From Channa striata (Eukaryota; Chordata; Actinopteri; Anabantiformes; Channidae), in contig CM065189.1 of NCBI GenBank assembly GCA_033026295.1, positions 9,801,203-9,865,202 on the forward strand: a stretch of DNA of 64,000 nt. Reading direction: 5' to 3'. This document shows positions 1 through 10,716 of this stretch, in pieces. The notes below the pieces were generated by a model. That model made no database searches. It worked only from the letters and a program-made list of their open reading frames with translations, and was not told where the DNA came from. Positions within the stretch are counted from its first letter, which is position 1, and each line of letters starts with the position of its first letter. The position numbers and the translations under genes were made by a program.

Positions 1-568
1 GCTGTAAGTGGGTGGAGACCAAAAACAAGTAAAAAAGAGGGCGACTATTAACTGTACATTTGTTGGACCAGCTAGAATCATTTAGACTGGGTATTTCCTT
101 CCAAATTCCAGATGTTGGCCAAATTTAGATTTTCCATCACTACATAAACTTTGATTGTGCTTTGCACAGACTGTCTTACCAATAAACACTAATAACAGAA
201 TAGAGGCTAAATCCATACCACAGAACTTTTGCAATGTTTTTGGGTAAGCAAAACGTTTTATTTGCCTTTTTAGTCAACTCTCCATTTTTTTGTAAACTTA
301 TCGTTTTCACTTGTTATTTCTTTCACAAATTGAAAACGTGCAAAGATCAGGAGGATGGAATCCCCACTTACTGAAATCCTGAACCACACAGTAAAAGGTT
401 GGGCAGTTAAACACTGAGTTGATATATAGTGTAAGTATGATAACTATCTGCACATCTGCTCACACTGTATTCACATCATTTACACATACTGCTGAAAAAT
501 AGCCAGAGTCCTTTCATCACTATGAGGTCGCCGGACCAAGTGGTTCATGCAGAAACACAGACGGTTCT
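1..568. other. Non-coding flank, nothing recognised
   Basis: AT-rich unique-looking sequence with stop codons in every frame and no ORF with a recognisable domain. I see no splice-flanked coding exon, RNA gene or transposon end here. Confidence 0.5.
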
Positions 569-862
569 AGGGGGTGGCCAACACACACATACTTGTACAT
601 CTATACTTGTGAGCACACTCGTTGACATAATGCAATCCCTAGCCCCTTCCCCTAACCCTAACCATCCCAGCTGAATGCCTAACCCTAACCCTGACCCTAA
701 AACCCAGTCTGGACCGTCAAAAAGCCTTTTGAAGTTGTTTAAAGTTGTGAGCACCAGCCAAAATGTCCTCACTGCCCAAAAATGTATTTACCCTGGTTGT
801 AAAAACTTAAATCTGGTCCTCACTAAGTAGTATCTACAGGAAAACACACACACACACACACA
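569..862. repeat. Teleost interspersed repeat with telomere-like hexamers and (CA)n
   Basis: The block reads, on the minus strand, from a phrase about 'gaggacattttggctggtgc' through several TTAGGG-like hexamers (649-702 on the plus strand as CCCTAA, CCCTAACCCTGACCC) to a segment with 'tcaacgagtgtgctcaca'. I recognise this arrangement as an interspersed repeat common in teleost introns and flanks. It ends beside a (CA)9 tract at about 844-862. The family name is not known to me; identification is from memory of similar sequence, not from a search. Confidence 0.5.
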
Positions 863-990
863 TCAGAGCAGGATGCATGTGTTGTGCAGCGGTGTGACCC
901 TGCTTATTCATATTTCAGAACATTACCACAGGGAATCACAGAATTCCATTTTATTTAGTGCCTTGTTCTCACTTACATCCCTCAGTCCTC

Positions 991-1021
991 CTGTCTCTGT
1001 CTCTGTCTCTGTCTCTGTCTC
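991..1021. repeat. (TCTCTG)n hexanucleotide microsatellite
   Basis: About five uninterrupted copies of a TCTCTG unit. No coding context. Confidence 0.85.
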
Positions 1022-1762
1022 AGCCCTTGAACTGGGAGGGGAGGAGTAGCTAACTCAACTGGGGCATTTACCACCACCAATGGACTAATCCCACTAATTG
1101 TGCCTTTAAGGAGCCTAACTGGAGGTCTCCTTCTTATTGCTGGCTGGTTCTCTCTGCTCATGTAAAGGGGAGTGGAGGCAGTGAGGACTGGCTCAGAGAG
1201 TAAGACCACTGTAATTTACAGCTCTCGCACCCTGTAGTTACTCTAAGTCGTGGACGAGCCGACTTATTCATGAATCACACAGGAAAACATAGGAGGAGTA
1301 TTTTGCTCCATTTTATAAGTAGAGACAGTGTATTAAATAAATAACCCCCCCCTCAAACTTAGTACTGGGCCCGACCTGGCCACCCATCTGAAAACGGACT
1401 AGAACTTCCACTCTTAATAATAAATAATAAAAAAGTAACTTCTCACAAAACCCAAACTGATCATATCTAAATGTCTGTTAGTGAATGGATCAAAATAGAG
1501 GTTGAGGATGTTTTGGTAAGTAGATTTTTGTAGTGTTTATTCAGTTTCCAGTCTCTGTTCGAGATGCAGTCTGGTATCAATCTCCTCATCTAAATCTTGG
1601 CAAGATCACAAATCAGTGTATTTCCCGAAATGTTCAACTTTTCCGCTGAGATTAAAGCGTTTCCCTCCTGCCCTGAGCAAAGATCTTTCAAAGTGCAGAT
1701 GGAAGGCAGTGTGTCGCAGGGTTTTACACAAATTCCACAGACCTGGATGGCAAAGGAAATGA

Positions 1763-1816
<54 letters not shown>
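1763..1816. repeat. (CA)27 microsatellite
   Basis: Uninterrupted CA dinucleotide tract of roughly 54 bases. ORFs crossing it consist of Thr-His or Cys-Val repeats and are artefacts of the tract. Confidence 0.95.
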
Positions 1817-1817
<1 letters not shown>

Positions 1818-4800
1818 TCGCACAGTAATGTGAGCCCAGAAATTCTTTTGTCAGGGATCCACTGATAGCTAAATCCTGTGAGCCTTCCCTCCAGCTCCCT
1901 CTTTCTGGCAGACAGCTGACTCATGCTTTCTACATCTCTCTCTCTCTCTCTCTGTATAAATCCAGTTTGCAGCCTTTTTCCTCAACCCTTTTTCTTTCTT
2001 ACGCAGACATTTCTCTGGATTTTCAATAATTCAGTTGCCCTTTCTGTCCTCTGTGTGGGTGAATGTGTGTGTGCCTAGTGATACTGTATGTGCTGGTTAC
2101 GTTCAAACACTGCGAGTGGGTGTGTTTATATGTGTAAACCGTCTTAAATCCCACCCATTATCCGCCTGTGCAGATTATGTGTGTGTGTGTGTTTGAAGAC
2201 ACAGAGTAATTGCCTCATACCGTAGCTGTGTAGCTGAGGGGTGTCTTAAAAAGTAGAAACCCTGCTGTGCCCAAGTTACAGGCTCAGGATTCCGTGTGAA
2301 AACTTGCATTTCAGTGTGATGGGGAAGGTTCCCTCGTGTTCTGAACGGCTGTTTGGTATTCATGTCTAACAAAGATATGCTTGGTTATTCTGACAGTTTT
2401 TGCTCCAGTTTCATCCCTGCATGTGGTGCACTCACACTAATCGCTTTAATGCAAGTAGCAAAGTAAGGCAGCATTTTTTTTTTTTCCTTTTTGATATAAT
2501 ATCCAGAAGTGTCTTTTTCAAAATGAAAACAGGAGACATCTGGAGCACACATTTGTGAAAATAAACAAGTCAGTGAGCCAAAGGAAACTGAAATTGTAAT
2601 CTTGGATGAGGAGAAGGAGAGAAAAATATGTTTGCTAATGGCTCAGGACTCGGCCAGAGATAAAACAACAACCTCCTCGCCGTTTCACCGAGACAACAGG
2701 AATCATATCAAGAAGATGATCAATGCATTTTAACTCCGCAAATACAATACAAAAGGTTGAAAGGCTGTGATAATTCTAAGGATTAGAAAGGCTACATGTC
2801 TGGATTAACAGTAGCCCTGTCAGTGGATTTCAGGTTAGACATTGTTTTAGATCATGTCACAGTGTCTGTTCATGTACAGTCCACATCCAGATTGCAATTC
2901 ACACCAATAACCAGATCTGGTACAAATAGGCACATAAATGCATTTATGTATAAAAATACCTCACAAGTTGACACAGCAGTTTAATGGTTTTACTCAAGTT
3001 GAAGTACATGCTTTGAAATGCACTTAAAGCTCAAAGGTGTGAGTTCACCGCAAAGAATAGGCGTTTACTATATTATTTTACTATATTCAATGCTGTTGGT
3101 GACAGGAAATTCATCACCTTAGTTAAACTCCAGTTTAGACTCAGCTTCCAGATAACTACACACCTGGATGACTGAGAATTGTCACTGATTTAAAAGGTGA
3201 AAATTAAAGCAGAGCAAAGAAAACAGTGGGTTTTTTTTTTTTAACAAAGGGCCAAAGGGATCATTCAAAATATATTCTATTTATGTTGGGACAGCCATTA
3301 GAATTCATTCGGTAATTTGATTCTGTGTTGAAAATCTTCATCAGAATAAAGCACTTTAGAATAAATGTGTTGGTGTAAATGTACCATAGTAAAGTAAAGT
3401 GGCCTAAAATGAAAATACTCCAGTAAAGTACAAGCACTTTAAAACTGCACTTCATAACAGGACATGAGTATGTACCGACTTGGTAGTTATTTGCCACCTC
3501 TGCCGCATTTATTTCTGTCTAACTATAGACACGTGAGGTGATAGTAGGTTTAGGGCAGTGGCCTAAAATATCCCTCATGTCTTCAGGTAGGAAAACAGTT
3601 ACAGATTCGGCCTGTTCCATGTGACAGTCTGTGTGTCCGTCCTCTGGAAGCCAACGCGTGAAGACGTTGTCTCCCACCTTGCACACACTAATTCCCTGCT
3701 AGGCCCCGTTAGTGTTTTGCACGTGACTGGGGGAGTGAGAGAGCGAGGCAGGGAGGGAACGGGCGAGGGACAGGGAGCATGCATGGAAGTGAGTCTACGC
3801 GTGTGTCCGGACATGTGAGCGTCTGTGTGAGTTAGCGTTTCCTGTGCGCAGCGTTTGCTTTGTAGCTAACAGGGCCAAGATCTATTTATACACCCAGACT
3901 CCCACGTTCCAGAAACACTCACCCATGACATTTGTTTTCCAGTCTTTTTCTTCCTCACATCATCTTCTCATCCCTCGTCTCTCATCTCTCATTCTCTTCT
4001 CATCAGCATCACCATCATCTTCGGACTGGGGCCGTGCCGCCGTCACCTCGACAAAGTGCCTTGTTCTCAGGTCTTTCAAGTCCAGGACTGAATTGAACGG
4101 AGCAGACAGATCAGGGTCACTGCTGCCAGAAAAGTGTGGTTGTCTTCCCTCAGTCACCAAAAGCCTTCAGTCGCACTAAAGAGCTGTTTAGAGGTGTTGC
4201 CTGTTGCAATAATGATGCTTTTAAACATGCTTTTATGTGTGAAATACACTCATTTCATCTGCAGGGAAGCAACCCACATGAAAGGTGGGCTTACATGCAG
4301 CGGTGGGGATGGTGGGGGGGCTTTTTTCTAGCTTAAAGGAAAAGCAATAAAGGTGAATGTGAGGTGACAAGAAGGCTCCGTGCTTTAAGCATATACACAG
4401 AGTCATAAAACCAGCAGCAGTGGCTTTTTTTTTGCAGGGGGGGCTCAGATGGTCCCTTAACTACTAATGGGACATCTCAAGCACTTCTGCCTTCAGCCTT
4501 CAGTTTCTTGCATAACAGCCATGGGAACCCGGAATAAACACGTGACCACTGAGAGAGTTTCCCTCTCGCTGAGGGGTGATTTCTCATTCTCTCTCTTCCT
4601 CTTTTCTCTCTCTCTCTCTCTCCATCTCTTTCTCCGTCTTAGCAACAAAGATGATTTTCCTCTCCAGCAATAGAGCCATTAAGTTAACATGCCCAGAGAC
4701 AGCAGTTCCACTGAGGCAAGTACAGAAAGGGCAGCACATTGAGGATATATACTGCATGTAAATGTGAACTTCTAAGAACCCGTTAATGATTGGATGCTCG

Positions 4801-6021
4801 GGAACCTTTTGGGACAGCACAGAAAACAACATCTGGTGATCCGTAATATAATTAGATAAGACGATTATATAGTATAATGTGTGCATATACTACAAGCTGC
4901 CTACGCCTTCACACAAACTGGTGCACACAGGCTGGCAGAGATGAGAAAATCCTAGAGGGAACCTAACCAGAGGTGAATCACCTTTTTATTTCAGTCTGTG
5001 TCTATTTGGTCACATAATTGGTGTTTAATGCAATGTAAAATGTATTTAAGTGCAATAATATTGTTTTTGGAAAAACAACAGAAAGTGTTTTTTTTTATTG
5101 TGAATTGATTCTTCCTATGTGCATTATAATGAAATCATAACACTGACGATAAAGTAAACTGCATTCCTGTGGGTTATTTTGTACAGCAACTGACTAATCA
5201 ACAGACATTCACTTCAAAGCAATTTTTTTAAAAGCTAATATTAAAATTGATATGCGAAATTCTAGGTTCCAAAATGAGCAGGATTTGAGCAGCTGACAAA
5301 CACTGAAGGCAGAGGACAAGCACGGGCACATGCAAACTCCACACAGAAAGGCCCCAGCCAGCAGCTTCGACCTCTGCACCGTCTCGTCATGAGAACAGAA
5401 GCGCAGACTATTCCACTTCCCTCTAAACTCTATTCAGACTCAAATCAAATTCTAGAAAATTAAAGCAAAGTGCACCTGACCACAGTCTGGAGCCACATAC
5501 TGTATAACAGTGTGAATATGTTTTAAAATGTGAGATTTGATGTTTTCCTTTTGTCATCACATCATTAAAAATCAGCTGTGGTGCCTGTGAGCAAGGCTTT
5601 TAACTCCACTTACTCCAGCGGAGCAGCTCACTGGCTCCCAAGTCACTCTGTGGTTGTACTGGCCAACACATGTGTGAGTGTTGAAGTGTTGAAATATATT
5701 TAAGCTCATTTGGTTATTATTATGATTAAAACACATTTGAGTTCAGCAGGTGTATATGTGTATTTTAGCATCTTTATTTTCTTTTCCATCCTTGAATACC
5801 TTCCTTCGTTGCACCCAAGTGGACATGTAATGTAGATTGAGCCAAACGGAATGTCTGCTATTTTCAAAAAGTGTTTTCCAAAAAAATGAACATGCTTTTG
5901 CAAACGATTTGTTCCAGCCATTTGAGGGGAGATCAACACAAATCAGTGCTGAAGACGATGAAGTTCAAAGAGTGATGAAGCCACCGGAGATTTGGTGTTG
6001 CTATGGAGATGAGTGATTCTA

Positions 6022-6046
6022 TGTGTGTGTGTGTGTGTGTGTGTGT
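6022..6046. repeat. (GT)12 microsatellite
   Basis: Pure GT tract followed by imperfect GT-rich sequence to about 6062. Confidence 0.9.
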
Positions 6047-6359
6047 TTGTGTGGTGTGTGTGCGCTTCACCTGATGTTTAGGGGGCGGACTAAATCTGTC
6101 ACTGTGGTCACAGATTATGTGTGTTCGTGTTAAACTACTAGAAGGCACATAAAGTGAATTGTATAATCCATGTCAAAGATGGACATTTTTTCCCTGAAAT
6201 TTTAGTTAGTGACTCACATAGACAAAACAGGCAAACACCAACCACCTCTGCAATATTCCAACTCAGCTTTTTGGGGCTGGAAGCTGGAACTTGTGTGCCA
6301 GCACCACGACACCCACATCTGAGAAATTATCTCCTGCCTGTATGAATATTGTTCGAGCA

Positions 6360-7340
6360 TCACATGAGTCAGCTCCCGACTGCACGTGCAGAGCGCACGG
6401 CATCGCCGGCGAGAGAGGAGGCGCCGGATAGTGCGCATGAGCGCACGAACACACACACACACACACACACACAGAGCACTTGTTAACCCGAAGTCATCGT
6501 TCCCACCGCTTTTCACTTTGATCCTCACAACTCTGATGAAACACCCGATGAGAAAAGCGCCAACACTTGCTCCGTTCGTGCGGATCTCCGGATCCGTCCA
6601 GCACCGATCAGCTCACTCCGCGTGTCCCCGGCCGAGTGACCGGCTGCCGGGGCGGGGGGGCATGGCGGACTCTCCACAGCATCCTCCCCACAGCTGAAGC
6701 CGGATCCCGAGCGATGAGCATCCCGGAGTTCCTCCTGGAGGTGTCCATCGTGGTGGTGGCTGTTGTGTCGCTGCTCACAAACGCGTCGGTGCTTCTGTGT
6801 TTTACGCAGAGCGCCGAGCTCAGATCCCACGTGCCCGGACTCTTCGTCATGAACCTCTCCTTGTCCAACGTCCTCCTCGCCGTCATCAACATGCCCGCGA
6901 CGTTCGTCGGAGTGGCCGGAAGCGCCAAGCCCCTCGGGGACCCGTGCTGTCGGGCCGTGAGCTTTTGCGAGACCTTCCTGACCACCAACGCCATGCTGAG
7001 CATGGCGGCGCTGAGCGTGGACCGCTGGGTCGCGGTGGCGTTTCCGCTCAGTTACTCCAGCAGGATGCGGCGCCGGGACGCGCTGCTGGTCGTGGCGTAC
7101 TCGTGGACGCACTCGCTCGGCTTCGCCGTCACGCAGCTGCTGATGCGGTGGGGCGGGTACAGCCACCTTTACGCCTCGTGTACCCTTCACCTGGACGCGG
7201 AGGACGGAGCCCAGCTGGCCGCCTACGGGACCTTCACGGTGCTGCTCCACCTCAGCAGCTTCGCGCTCTGCCTCGGCGTCCTGTGCGTCGCCTACCTGAA
7301 GGTTTTGCGCGTTGCCAGGTCCCACTGCAAGAGGATAGAT
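6360..7340 (+). promoter_or_regulatory. GC-rich, CpG-dense block over gpr78 promoter and exon 1
   Basis: From about 6360 the sequence changes from AT-rich to GC-rich with many CpG dinucleotides, and it stays so through the end of exon 1. It includes a (CA)n tract at 6449-6473, about 240 bases before the start codon. This looks like a promoter-associated CpG island. The transcription start is not determined; no clear TATA box is visible just upstream. Confidence 0.55.
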
Positions 7341-9263
7341 GTCATCACGGTGCAGGCTCTGCTTCTGCTGGTCGATGTTCATCCCAGGTATGGAAAAACA
7401 TAAAGGATAAATTCGTTTGAGTTTTTAAAATTCTGCACACAACTTGTGGGTGATGAATTAGCGGCGATGCCTGACGTGCTGGAATCTCTCTGCCAGTGTG
7501 AAGGAGCGATGTGTGGCCGAGCAGAAGAAGAGGAGGCAGCGCGCCACCAAGAAAGTCTGCGTCTTCATCGGCTCCTTCATCCTCTGCTTTTCTCCCTACG
7601 TGATAACAAGGTGACGACCTGCTCACTTTACTGCACATTTACAGTAATTATTATTAAATTATTATGAGCTCTCCGCTCATAATTTCAATAATATTTGCTT
7701 TGTTTTTGTGTGTTGTTTTGACCATACATAACCACTTCTTACTGTTACAAAAATATTAACTATAGCCCCAAATTGTTCAACATCAGCTCTAATAAAATGC
7801 AGCTCATCACATGATTGTGATGATGTTGGAGTAATTATAGACATACAGTTTTAATATTGGCTACTAAAGATTAATACACTGACATGACAGATGCCCCCTC
7901 CCACCTTCCTACACTCTGTGCCCCTGCTAACTGTCTACCCAAGTGTAATTTCATTTTTGTGAAAATAATGTGCATCAAATTGAATGACAAAACATGGGTC
8001 TCAGTGAAAATAGCATGTCTTCAGCTGTGTGGGTGATCCAAAATCATTACTAACTACATTAAAAGAACATTATTTTGAAATGTGACGACGCCTTGGTTAA
8101 GGAGTGTAACTGTAGCTTTCTGACACTTAGGTTTAGGGAAACCTCATGACTTGGGTTAAAAATGACCACCAGAATGTTTCTGGTACGATTCTTCCTCCAG
8201 GAGCTAAAGCCCAGGAAACTTCACTGCGATACAATTCACTGAAAGAATTACAATTTACATTTGCAGCACAAGTATATCCTGGTAGACTTAATCAAATTAG
8301 CCTGTGTGTGTATCAAACACCTGATTCCCTGTCACTTTTCACATATGCAGCAGTTGAAAAACAGTTGTGTGTGTAACAGTCAATGACATTCAGCACTGCA
8401 GGCAGGGCTCTAATAGTTCCTGGACCTTCCTGGAAAGTAATATAGCCTGACCAGGAACTTTTTAGGAGCAAGACGACTTTAGTGGAAATGCTGTAGAGCA
8501 TCTAAATAAATCAAACGTTTCCAAAAGTCATTTTGGGGGAAAGTGGCTTTAATAAACACAGGGTTGACGATATGGAATGACTGTGGTTATGTTTTAAATA
8601 TGTACATATGTTGCCTGTCAGCAATGTCCCATGTTGAACTCAACAAGATGCTGCTTTGGCACTCCTGATGAAGGCACTGTGTGTGTGTGTGTGTGTGTGT
8701 GTGTATTTATGATTGTACCTAAGCCTATCATGGAAAAGTCTGTATCAGAACAATTACTCACATGCTCCTAATTAGTATTAAATAACTTCACACTGTAAAT
8801 AATTCATACATCACATTAAAGTTATATTGGTTTATGATGTGACAACATTGTGGTTAAGGTTGTTTAAAACTAATAGGAGATTTTATTATGGACTTGTGAT
8901 CTTGTTATTCCTATTATTATTATTAGATACCTATGTGTTTTTTTTGTTGATTTGTTGTTTTCAAGTGCAAAGAAATAGCCCAGCATGATACACATCTTCT
9001 GCTCACATCCCTCCTGCAGGTTGGTGGAGTTGTTGCACTCTCTGCACATCCCTCGATACTGGGGCATCGCTACCAAGTGTCTGTCCTACGCCAAGGCTTC
9101 CAGTGACCCATTCGTCTACTGTCTGCTGCGGCAGCAGTACCGTAAGGTCCTGGTCAGAGTTATCAGCCGGGTTCTGGTAAAGGATCCGTACTCGCTGTCA
9201 GCCCACAGCATCAGCAGCACGTTGGACACCGTGGATGAAAACTGCATTGCCAGAAAAACTTGA
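6714..9263 (+). CDS. gpr78: Orphan class A GPCR, GPR26/GPR78 family
   Basis: Coding exons 6714-7387, 7497-7610 and 9020-9263 join in frame (GT-AG introns of 109 and 1409 bases) to a 343-residue protein, close to human GPR26 (337) and GPR78 (363). Seven hydrophobic segments are visible. Landmarks: TM1 'LLTNASVL' (N1.50), 'NLSLSN' in TM2, Cys78/Cys79 at the top of TM3 pairing with Cys156 in loop 2, 'SVDRW' at 101-105 (DRW for DRY), 'CFSPY' at 255-259 and 'DPFVY' at 292-296. The phrase 'HCKRIDVIT' before the third loop and 'RRQRATKK' before TM6 are hallmarks of this family. Human GPR26 and GPR78 are known as constitutively active, cAMP-raising orphan receptors in the plasma membrane. The adjacent cpz gene in the same orientation favours gpr78 over gpr26; the protein alone would allow either. 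ATG 6714 is chosen because it begins the family-like N-terminus just before TM1. Confidence 0.85.
8679..8704. repeat. (GT)13 microsatellite in gpr78 intron 2
   Basis: Pure GT tract within the 1409-base second intron. The rest of that intron shows no other recognisable element. Confidence 0.9.
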
Positions 9264-9698
9264 GGTCAATGGGTTAGTGCTTTAAAATATTCAAAATCTG
9301 CAGCTTCTCTGCAGGAAGGTCAAAGGTCAGGGGTGTTTAAGAAGAGTCAGAGTCGTACTCAACAGAGGGACTGGCCATGAGACTGTTAAAGCCACAGTGC
9401 TGTCCACTAGGAGAGCTGTGAGTGACACAGGAAATGTACTCTCAGCGGGACCTCACTGGACTCTGATGTTTGCCAAAAGCCTTTTTATTCTATACAGACT
9501 GTTGTTTTCACAGGGCTCGTCAGTTTGCCAAGGACACAGCACATGAAACACAACGCTGTACATGATGCTATGCTCCAAGTGACAGTAGGTGCTCTTCAGG
9601 TTTCCATAAAAGACTGAAAAAAATCATTCTAATGACTGTTTTGAAGGGTATTTTAAAGTTTGTGTTAATGACGTCATGTTCAGTACATACACTGTAAA

Positions 9699-9704
9699 AA
9701 TAAA
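9699..9704 (+). other. Candidate polyadenylation signal of gpr78
   Basis: AATAAA lies about 440 bases after the gpr78 stop codon. A second AATAAA occurs at 9905-9910 in an A-rich stretch. Both lie before the cpz promoter region, so either could end the transcript; transcript data would be needed to choose. Confidence 0.45.
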
Positions 9705-10270
9705 TGTGTGTGATGATGTGTATTTCACAACAAAAAACACAGATTTATCAATTAACATCACTGCCATTGACTCACCATGATTTCACTAAATGAGGGGTGT
9801 TGAACGTGTAAAATATAGTTGTATTATAGATGGAGCTGTTTTGGGATTGTCAACTCTAATCATGTGTGATTGCCAACATGAGCTGTGAGCTGTTCAAGAG
9901 GTGAAATAAAACAGAAATAAATAAATACAAACAGAAAAAATGTCATTTCTGCAGCTGATTGATGCTTTCCTGTTCCATTGCTTGTTGTCCCATCAGGTTG
10001 GGAGCGACTCTGGGGGTCATCTCCCATGTAGAGACCACCGCCACAGAACTCCATTACAGTCTGATAATGGGCTGTTACTTTCTGAGCACAGCAAAGTAAA
10101 GACGGAGGTTAATGAGGTTTCAGACGTACTAATGGTGCACAGATCATTCCTGTATGTGACCGGTGAACAGGCTCAGCAGCCCTATTGTGTCAGACAACAC
10201 AGGCACAAGTATCTCTCATTCCCACCCCCACAAGCCACGTTTCTTCCCCACCCCCTCACCCCCCACACAT

Positions 10271-10301
<31 letters not shown>

Positions 10302-10459
10302 TCTCTCAGTGGCTGTGAGGAGCCCTGCTGTCACTACACTTTCCTCAAACTTCTGTGATAGTCTAAAAAAAAAAAAAAAATCCAAAATACACCCACTTTT
10401 CCAAAAATGTCCTCAGTCCTTCCCATGGTCCAAAAGTCAGAGTCGTCCTCCTAATTCAA

Positions 10460-10490
<31 letters not shown>

Positions 10491-10595
10491 TCGGTGCAGT
10501 GAAATCTGATCGTACAGCTCTGCTCTGTGGGTCCGGGATGCTCCGCGCAAACAAAGGAAGGAAGTTTCGGAGCGCTGGGTGGTAAAAGCTTCCAA

Positions 10596-10672
10596 GACAC
10601 ACACACGCACAGAGACACACACACACACGCACAGACAAACACACACAGACAGACACACACAGACACACACAG
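10596..10672. repeat. Imperfect (CA)n/(GACA)n tract in cpz 5' leader
   Basis: A 77-base tract of CACACA interrupted by CG and AGA units. It ends about 45 bases before ATG 10717 and so probably lies in the 5' untranslated region or core promoter of cpz. Confidence 0.8.
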
Positions 10673-10716
10673 ACGCTGCCACATCACTCGCCGTCGTCGT
10701 CGTCGTCCGCTTCAAC

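Larger units (their letters stand above)
1022..6379. other. Intergenic region upstream of gpr78, no gene recognised
   Basis: About 5.3 kb without a supportable coding exon. It holds small simple repeats: (CA)27 at 1763, a TC run near 1937-1952, GT near 2178, a CT run near 4599-4622 and (GT)12 at 6022-6046. None of the short open frames has a recognisable domain. It may contain upstream regulatory sequence of gpr78. Confidence 0.5.
9264..10716. other. gpr78 3' region and cpz upstream region
   Basis: This 1.45 kb spacer holds the 3' untranslated region of gpr78 (likely to about 9720 or 9930) and the upstream region of cpz. It carries (CA)n at 10271-10299, an A16 run at 10365-10380, (CA)n at 10461-10486 and an imperfect CA/GACA tract at 10596-10672 that ends about 45 bases before the cpz start codon. 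No further gene is seen. Confidence 0.6.

Noticed and set aside
6567..6713. Upstream in-frame extension of gpr78 with an earlier start codon
   Set aside because: The extra 49 residues are GC-rich leader sequence with no homology to the family, whose N-termini start just before TM1 as at ATG 6714. The frame 797-codon-offset antisense 285-codon ORF over 6525-7382 is likewise a shadow.
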